Positions 41,721 through 46,865 of a DNA stretch of 46,865 nucleotides are shown here, piece after piece. This DNA is from Amycolatopsis thailandensis (GTDB lineage Bacteria; Actinomycetota; Actinomycetes; Mycobacteriales; Pseudonocardiaceae). Position numbers and translations under genes: made by a program. The stretch covers positions 1-46,865 of the forward strand of contig NZ_NMQT01000029.1 in NCBI RefSeq assembly GCF_002234405.1. Direction: 5' to 3'. The notes under the pieces are model-generated. The model saw nothing but the letters and a program-made list of their open reading frames with translations. It ran no database searches and was not told where the DNA came from. Numbering within the stretch: the stretch's first letter is position 1; each line of letters opens with the position of its first letter.

Positions 41721-42698
41721 ATGCGTGCTTTGGTGATGGCCGGTGTGGCCGGACTGCTCACCCTGACCCTCGCTCCGCCGGCGGCGGCCTCCGGCGTACC
41801 GGAACAGTGGTCCGCCGGACCGTTCACGGCGCAGGTCGCGGTCATGGCGGGCGACGTCGACGGCGATGGCAAGGACGACCTGGTCAGCTACAACACCTAT
41901 CTGTACGGATGCTACGTGATGCGGTCGAACGGCACCGCCTTCCAGCCACAGCAGAACTGGGGTGCCGGCAACTTCCTGAGCAGCGGCTTCAACGGCAACG
42001 CCAACTTCGTCGGCGACATGGACAACGACGGCCGCGCCGACGCCATCGCCGTCCGGCGGCCCACGCCCTCGACACCGCAAGGCATCTTCGTGGCGAGGTC
42101 GATCACCGACTACTACGGCGTGGAACGCTTCGGGACGCCCACACAGTGGCTGAACAACTACATCGCCGGCGATTTCGGGAACCTGGCCGCGGATCTGGAC
42201 GGCGACGGGGACACCGACATCATCGGCCTGTTCGACGTGGCCACCCTGGCCGCGAGATCGGACGGCACCAAGACGCTGCCCCTGGTCGCGTGGGCTCCGC
42301 CCATCCGTGGCGGGAAGGCGACCCTGGCGGCGGACGCGACCGGTGACGGCAAGGCCGACTTCATCCTCGTCGACCAGGGCGGCACGCGGGTCGTGGCAGG
42401 CAACGCGAACCGCTGGTTCGACACCCCGGTGTCGTGGTCGACGACGCCGTTCTACGGCACCAAGAAAACCCTCACCGCGGACATCGACGCCGACGGAGAC
42501 GCGGACCTCATCGCCGTCAACGACACCGACGTGCAGGTGATGCGCTCCACCGGTTCGAGCTACTCCGCACCGGAAACGTGGTACGCGGGCTCCTTCTCCG
42601 GCACGAAGGAGACCCTCACGGCAGACGTCGACGGAGACGGCGACGCGGACCTCGTCGCGGTGAACGCCAACGACGTCTGGGTCCTGCGCTCGCAGTAG
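41721..42698 (+). CDS. Secreted FG-GAP/VCBS repeat protein
   Basis: A 325-residue exported protein with a signal peptide (ALVMAGVAGLLTLTLAPPAA). It contains six short Asp-rich loops of the kind that bind calcium: DVDGDGKDD, DMDNDGRAD, DLDGDGDTD, DATGDGKAD, DIDADGDAD and DVDGDGDAD, spaced about 40-60 residues apart, as blades of a beta-propeller. The ATG at 41721 lies behind AAGGGG; the longer frame starting 11 codons earlier would shift the signal peptide. No enzyme motif is seen, so it is probably a surface or adhesion-type lectin-like protein. Confidence 0.87.
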   Translation: MRALVMAGVAGLLTLTLAPPAAASGVPEQWSAGPFTAQVAVMAGDVDGDGKDDLVSYNTYLYGCYVMRSNGTAFQPQQNWGAGNFLSSGFNGNANFVGDMDNDGRADAIAVRRPTPSTPQGIFVARSITDYYGVERFGTPTQWLNNYIAGDFGNLAADLDGDGDTDIIGLFDVATLAARSDGTKTLPLVAWAPPIRGGKATLAADATGDGKADFILVDQGGTRVVAGNANRWFDTPVSWSTTPFYGTKKTLTADIDADGDADLIAVNDTDVQVMRSTGSSYSAPETWYAGSFSGTKETLTADVDGDGDADLVAVNANDVWVLRSQ

Positions 42699-43049
42699 CT
42701 TCCAGGCACCGCCGCTGTTCCGTGCCGGCCTCGAGCGGCGTGAAAGCCACTTTGAGGGACTCGCATTTGCTTACCCACTGGGGTGAGCTGGTATATCTCG
42801 GCGCCCGGGTGAGGCTTGTTCTGGGGGCCAGCGTGGTCGACGGGGGAGGATTCCGGACGTTCAACGGCCGGAATCCTCCCCCGGTCGACCGCACTGGCTT
42901 CACCCAGCGACGAGACGGAGCAGGGCTCCGTGCGTGGAGTATTTGGGACATTGAGCGTCCCGGATCCTCCACGCTCGCCAGCCACACCAGTGGGTAGGCA
43001 AATACGAGTCCGTTGGAACCGTCCTCACCACTCACGAGCCCGAAAGCGG
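42699..43049. other. Intergenic stretch filled by nested inverted repeat
   Basis: No gene. Nearly all of it is the element at 42757-43011. The last 38 bases carry a CACTCACGAGCCC string like the arm of the dispersed element. Confidence 0.7.
42757..43011. repeat. Nested inverted-repeat element, possible MITE
   Basis: Outer arms of about 34 bases (42757-42790 and 42978-43011; GGACTCG, then ATTTGC, TACCCACTGG) match in inverted order with five mismatches or gaps. Inside, 42835-42856 and 42868-42890 form a 22-base stem (core GGGGGAGGATTCCGG) with a bulge and an 11-base loop. Between the two stems lies unpaired sequence. The element is 255 bases long, with no reading frame, target duplication or transposase that I could confirm. 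It may also act as a terminator for the FG-GAP gene. Confidence 0.75.
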
Positions 43050-43838
43050 TCAGGACTGCTGCTTGTCGCGCCAGGCGATCCAGGCCCGCAGCTTGTCCAG
43101 GTTGTAGTCCGGCCCACCGGTCCCCACGGTGAACAGCGAGACGCCGTGCTCCAGCAGCTTCGGGCCCAGCTCCTCGGGGTCTCCGTCGACACCGACCGAA
43201 CGCTCGATCTCCTTCGGGTCCCGGCCGATGTCGGCGCAGTGCTGGTCGAGGATCTTGACCTTGCGCTCCACGACCTCCGGGTCGCCGAAGCCGTGCCAGA
43301 TGTCGGCGTGCTTCGCGACCAGGCGCAGCGTCTTCTTCTCGCCGCCGCCACCGATCAGCACCGGGATGTCGCGGGTCGGCGCCGGGTTCAGCTTGCCGAG
43401 CCTGCTCTCGATCCGGGGGAGCGCTTCGGCGAGGTCGTCGAGCCGCCCGCCGGCGGTGCCGAACTCGTAGCCGTACTCGTCGTAGTCCTTCTCGAACCAG
43501 CCGGAGCCGATGCCGAGGATCAGCCGTCCGTCGGAGATGTGGTCGACGGTGCGGGCCATGTCGGCGAGCAGTTCGGGGTTGCGGTAGCTGTTGCACGTCA
43601 CCAGCGCGCCGATCTCGACCCGCGACGTGGACTCCGCCCAGGCGCCCAGCATGGTCCAGCACTCGTAGTGCAGTCCCTCGGGCTCGCCGTAGAGCGGGTA
43701 GAAGTGGTCCCAGTTGAAGACGATGTCCACACCGAGGTCTTCGGCCTCCGAGGCCGCCCGGCGGATCGCCTTGTACTCGGCGTGCTGAGGCTGCAGCTGG
43801 ACGCCGATCCGGATCTTCCTGTTCGCAGCAGTCGTCAT
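43050..43838 (-). CDS. LLM-class flavin/F420-dependent oxidoreductase
   Basis: A 262-residue TIM-barrel protein of the luciferase-like class. [20 protein letters not shown], then [35 protein letters not shown], and [20 protein letters not shown] are typical of actinobacterial F420-dependent members. Known: F420 or FMN delivers a hydride to varied substrates. The ATG overlaps the TGA of the preceding phytoene-synthase-like gene (ATGA), so it belongs to the second carotenoid-type operon. No such gene is a standard carotenoid enzyme, so a carotenoid or isoprenoid substrate is possible. Confidence 0.88.
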   Translation of the reverse strand: MTTAANRKIRIGVQLQPQHAEYKAIRRAASEAEDLGVDIVFNWDHFYPLYGEPEGLHYECWTMLGAWAESTSRVEIGALVTCNSYRNPELLADMARTVDHISDGRLILGIGSGWFEKDYDEYGYEFGTAGGRLDDLAEALPRIESRLGKLNPAPTRDIPVLIGGGGEKKTLRLVAKHADIWHGFGDPEVVERKVKILDQHCADIGRDPKEIERSVGVDGDPEELGPKLLEHGVSLFTVGTGGPDYNLDKLRAWIAWRDKQQS

Positions 43839-44764
43839 GATCGCAGCCTAAGCCTGGAGTTGCTCCACGTGCTCGCCAGTAACCTCGGAAGGGCGACCGC
43901 CATCCGACGTCGCCGGGGGACGACGGCGCGGGTGTTCAGCACGTCGTAACCGAGGGCCGCGATCTCGTCCAGAATGCCTTCGTAGAGCGCGAGCGCCGTC
44001 CGCACGCAATCCCGGGATTCCTCGCGCAGCAACGGGATTCCCGCTTCCGCGCGGCGGTACACCGCCCGGTTGCGCGCGACCGCCACGGCGAGGGCCCGCC
44101 GCACCCGCCGGTCCGGCAGGCCGCGGGCGCGCGACCATTCGAGCAGTTCGCGGTCGACGCCGAACGCGGCCAGTTCGTCGGTGGGCAGGTAGAGCCTTCC
44201 CCGGTCGAGGTCCTCGCCGACGTCGCGCAGGAAGTTGGTCAGCTGGAACGCCTCGCCCAGCGCGGCGGCGCCGGGCACGGCGTCGGCGACCGGGACGACG
44301 GTGCCGAAGACCGGCAGCATCTGGAGCCCGATGACCTCGGCCGAACCGTGGATGTACTCCTTGAGGTCGGCGTAGGTCGCGTACTCGGTGATCTTGAGGT
44401 CCATCGTCATGGACCGCAGGAACGCGTCGAACAGCTCACGGTCCAGGTCGTGGCGCCGCACGGTGTCGGCGAGGGCGGCCAGCACCGGGTCGGCGGGCGT
44501 GCCACCGTCGAAGACCTGCCCGACCATGACGGCGACGTCGTCCAGCGCGACAGCGGGATCGGTGCCGGGCGCGGGGTTGTCGACCACCTCGTCCGCCATC
44601 CGCGCGAAGCCGTACAGCGCGTGCGCGAACGGCCGCGTGCGGGGCGGCAGCAGCCGGGTCGCGAGGAAGAAGGTGCGGCCGTAGTGCGCGTTGACGCGAC
44701 GGCATTCGGTGTACGCGGCCCGCAACGCCGGTTCGGTGATGCCCGCGGCGTCGAGTTCGTTCAT
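43835..44764 (-). CDS. crtB2: Phytoene/squalene synthase, second copy
   Basis: A 309-residue protein. The first acidic motif is DEVVD at residues 58-62 in [14 protein letters not shown] (Asp-Glu in place of Asp-Asp); the second is [18 protein letters not shown]. Known: condenses two C20 (or C15) diphosphates. The first copy at 28268 has the same layout; the two are clearly paralogous. It starts with ATG overlapping the CrtI-like gene's stop and ends overlapping the LLM gene. Product phytoene by default, squalene-like possible. Confidence 0.87.
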   Translation of the reverse strand: MNELDAAGITEPALRAAYTECRRVNAHYGRTFFLATRLLPPRTRPFAHALYGFARMADEVVDNPAPGTDPAVALDDVAVMVGQVFDGGTPADPVLAALADTVRRHDLDRELFDAFLRSMTMDLKITEYATYADLKEYIHGSAEVIGLQMLPVFGTVVPVADAVPGAAALGEAFQLTNFLRDVGEDLDRGRLYLPTDELAAFGVDRELLEWSRARGLPDRRVRRALAVAVARNRAVYRRAEAGIPLLREESRDCVRTALALYEGILDEIAALGYDVLNTRAVVPRRRRMAVALPRLLASTWSNSRLRLRS

Positions 44765-46236
44765 CGGCCGGTGACCCTTCCCGCCGCGAGCCTGCCGGAG
44801 ATCACCACCGGCGGGATGCCGACCCCCGGCGTCGTCCCGCAGCCCGCGAGCACGACGTTGTCGGCCGCCCGCAGCAGGTTCCCCGGGCGGAACGGGCCGG
44901 TCTGGGCGAAGGTGTGCGCGAGCGAGAACGGGGTGCCCGCGGTCAGCCCGCGCTCCGCCCAGCCCGCCGGGGTGATCGTCTCGTCGACGGTGAAATCGTC
45001 CGGGAACCCGGTGAGGCCGCGGTTTTCCAGCGTGCGCAGGAGTTCCGTGCGATAAGCGGGCCCGACCCGGCCCCAGTCGATCTTGCCGCGGCGCAGGTTC
45101 GGCGCCGGGGCCAGCACCGAGATCACCTGGTCGCCGCCGGGGGCGAGGCCCGGTTCGGTCGCGGTCGGCCGGGTCACCAGCAGCGACGGATCGCTCATCA
45201 GCCTGCCCTCGCGGATGATCTCCGAGAACGTCCTTTCCCAGGCCTGACCGAAGAAAATGGTGTGGTGGCCCAACTCCGGCCACGATCGCGGCGCGTGCCC
45301 GTGCAGCACCACGGCCGACGGCGAGTACCGCAGCGGCAGCGGACGCCGCGGGCGGGCGCCGAGCAGCCGGTACGCGGTGCCGAGTTCGGTCGCGAGAACC
45401 ACGGTGTCGCAAGGGATCCGCTCGCCGGAGCGGGTCCGCACCGCGCGCACCCGCGAGGAAACCCTTTCCAGCCAAGCGGCTTCGGTGCCGAACCGCACTT
45501 CCGCGCCCGCGCGCCCGGCCGCGTTCGCCATCGCCCGCGCGATCTCGCCCATCCCGCCCGACGGGTAGTAGACCCCGCCGACGGTGTCCATGTAGGAGAT
45601 GACGCCGTACGCGCCGATCGCGCGCGCCGGGTCGAGTCCCGCGTAGAGCGCCTGGAAGGAGAACAGGCGACGCACCCGGTCGTCGCGCAGGAAGCCGTCG
45701 ATCTTCGGGCCGAGCCGCCCGAAGCCGCCCAGCGCGGCCAGTTTCGCCAGTTCCGGGCGCGCGAGGTCGAGCGGGGAGTCGAAGTTCGCGCCGATGAACC
45801 GATCCTTCTGCACCGCGTACAGCTCGGTCAGCCAGCGCCGGAGCCGACGGTAGCCCTCGGCTTCGGCCGGACCGGCGGCCTCGCGGATCTCGGCCTCCAT
45901 CGCCGCCGCGTCGGTGTGCACGGCGATGGTGCTGCCGTCGGCGAACCTCGCGCGATACGCGGGGTCGAGCCGCGTCAGTGTCAGGTTGTCGGCCAAGGAT
46001 TCGCCGACCGCCGAGAACGCCTCGTCGAGCAGTTCCGGCATGGTCAGCACGCTGGCCCCGGTGTCGACGGTGTTGCCGCCGAAATCCGCCTGTCCGGCGC
46101 GTCCGCCGGGAGTCTTGTCCTGCTCCAGCAGGGTCACGCGGCGTCCGGCGCCGAGCAGGTGCAGCGTCGCCGACAGCCCGGCGAGCCCGCCACCGATCAC
46201 CACCACGTGGTCACTCGGACCGGTGACGGTGCGCAT
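44761..46236 (-). CDS. crtI2: Phytoene desaturase-like enzyme, second copy
   Basis: A 491-residue FAD enzyme. [20 protein letters not shown] and [19 protein letters not shown] bind [23 protein letters not shown] and [20 protein letters not shown] parallel the first CrtI. The C-terminus has [20 protein letters not shown]. The ATG at 46236 shares one base with the TGA of the polyprenyl synthase gene (TGATG). It may desaturate a different chain length or to a different extent than crtI, which cannot be judged from sequence. Confidence 0.88.
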   Translation of the reverse strand: MRTVTGPSDHVVVIGGGLAGLSATLHLLGAGRRVTLLEQDKTPGGRAGQADFGGNTVDTGASVLTMPELLDEAFSAVGESLADNLTLTRLDPAYRARFADGSTIAVHTDAAAMEAEIREAAGPAEAEGYRRLRRWLTELYAVQKDRFIGANFDSPLDLARPELAKLAALGGFGRLGPKIDGFLRDDRVRRLFSFQALYAGLDPARAIGAYGVISYMDTVGGVYYPSGGMGEIARAMANAAGRAGAEVRFGTEAAWLERVSSRVRAVRTRSGERIPCDTVVLATELGTAYRLLGARPRRPLPLRYSPSAVVLHGHAPRSWPELGHHTIFFGQAWERTFSEIIREGRLMSDPSLLVTRPTATEPGLAPGGDQVISVLAPAPNLRRGKIDWGRVGPAYRTELLRTLENRGLTGFPDDFTVDETITPAGWAERGLTAGTPFSLAHTFAQTGPFRPGNLLRAADNVVLAGCGTTPGVGIPPVVISGRLAAGRVTGR

Positions 46237-46865
46237 CAGTACGTCCGCTGGGTCGCCTTGACGACCAGCCCGGTCAGCGCGGCGGGGGCGGGCTCGGCCA
46301 GGTGGGCGCGGTCCAGCGCCGCCATCGCGGACTCGGTGAGCTCGTCGATGCGGCGCTCCACCGCGTCGACGGCGCCGACGTCGAGCAGCGCCTCGCGCAC
46401 GGTTTCGACGGCGTCTTCGGACAGGTGCGCGTCGCCGATGGCGTCGGAGATGACCTTCGACGCGGCGTTCTTGCCCTGCTCGGCCGCGCGCTGGAGACCC
46501 AGCGCGACCAGCAGCGTCCGCTTGCCCTCGCGCAGGTCGTCGCCCGCGGGCTTGCCGGTGACCGACGGGTCGCCGAACACGCCGAGCAGGTCGTCCCGCA
46601 GCTGGAACGCCACGCCGACCTCGTCGCCGAATTCGCGCAGCGTCGCGATCAGGGCGTCGTCGGCGCCGCCGAGCGCGGCACCGAGGTGCAGCGGGCGCAT
46701 GACGGTGTACGCGGCCGTCTTGAGCTTGCAGATGTGCAGCGCAGCCTCGGGGGAGGCGTCGCCGGTGGCCTGGGTGCGGACGTCGAGGTACTGGCCGGCG
46801 AGGACTTCGGTGCGCATCGCGCGCCACGCGGGCCGCGCCGCCGCGAGGGCCGCGGGCGGGAGCGG
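46236..46865 (-). CDS. Polyprenyl diphosphate synthase, cut at right edge
   Basis: The 5' end lies beyond the window; the frame is open to base 46865. The visible 209 codons include the second aspartate motif in AFQLRDDLLGVFGDPSVTG and KPAGDDL, the C-terminal half of an E-type prenyl transferase. It is a paralogue of crtE at 25657, whose matching motif reads nearly the same. An internal ATG at 46817 is not the likely start, because the codons before it continue the helix. Likely GGPP or FPP synthase; it heads the second carotenoid-type operon as far as seen. Confidence 0.88.
   Translation of the reverse strand, partial: PLPPAALAAARPAWRAMRTEVLAGQYLDVRTQATGDASPEAALHICKLKTAAYTVMRPLHLGAALGGADDALIATLREFGDEVGVAFQLRDDLLGVFGDPSVTGKPAGDDLREGKRTLLVALGLQRAAEQGKNAASKVISDAIGDAHLSEDAVETVREALLDVGAVDAVERRIDELTESAMAALDRAHLAEPAPAALTGLVVKATQRTY

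Overview
The window is high-GC, gene-dense DNA of a filamentous-actinomycete type. The gene set suggests the Pseudonocardiaceae (an Amycolatopsis-like organism): GAF-ANTAR and DUF4383 proteins, an F420-type LLM oxidoreductase, split CrtYc/CrtYd lycopene cyclases, many GTG starts, leaderless starts and four-base stop/start overlaps. That assignment is inference from gene content, not a database result. I read 43 protein genes: 41 complete or apparently complete, one frameshifted glycosyltransferase and one cut by the right edge. There is also one small gene remnant. I saw no rRNA, tRNA, CRISPR array or transposase.

Region 1 (about 1-5.7 kb) holds stress-type accessory genes: a GAF-ANTAR regulator, an SRPBCC protein, a phytoene-dehydrogenase-like FAD enzyme with a nucleotide-sugar-epimerase-like SDR, a second SDR and a DUF4383 membrane protein.

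Region 2 (5.7-22.7 kb) is a glycan island. It encodes glycosyltransferases of the GT4, GT2 and GT9 types, a polysaccharide pyruvyl transferase, a UDP-glucuronate decarboxylase-like enzyme, UDP-glucose dehydrogenase, a carbamoyltransferase and an aldehyde dehydrogenase. It also encodes what looks like a complete ADP-heptose route: GmhA isomerase, HldE kinase/adenylyltransferase, a GmhB-like phosphatase fused to a GT2 domain, and two heptosyltransferase-like GT9 enzymes. A second DUF4383 gene closes the island.

Region 3 (22.7-33 kb) is the first carotenoid locus: a flavin amine-oxidase-like enzyme and a Rieske protein on the minus strand, then crtE-crtI-crtB-crtYc-crtYd-crtT-crtU as one tightly overlapping plus-strand operon. 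This order predicts beta-carotene and then an aromatic carotenoid of the isorenieratene type. A 23-28-base-arm palindromic element occurs in direct orientation on both sides of this locus (24.2 and 35.8 kb).

Region 4 (33-43 kb) is ordinary accessory content: a small secreted protein, a quinone oxidoreductase with a striking palindromic operator, GNAT, an acyl-CoA-dehydrogenase-like flavoprotein, an MFS transporter, an HTH protein, a secreted acid phosphatase, a YdcF protein, a VOC protein and a secreted FG-GAP protein. It ends in a 255-base nested inverted repeat.

Region 5 (43-46.9 kb, minus strand) is a second carotenoid-type operon: polyprenyl synthase (cut), CrtI-like, CrtB-like and an LLM flavin oxidoreductase joined to the CrtB gene by a stop/start overlap.

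The most coherent signal is regulatory. Ten intergenic sites match GNNT, 15 or 16 bases, GGGTA-N, the promoter form known for the SigB/SigF stress sigma factors of actinobacteria. Five of them lie 8-9 bases ahead of a start codon, predicting leaderless mRNAs. They serve the early SDRs, SRPBCC, pyruvyl transferase, UXS-like, carbamoyltransferase/heptose, aldehyde dehydrogenase, GT2-GmhB, DUF4383 and crtE operons. I infer a general-stress regulon coupling a heptose-containing glycan and carotenoid protection.
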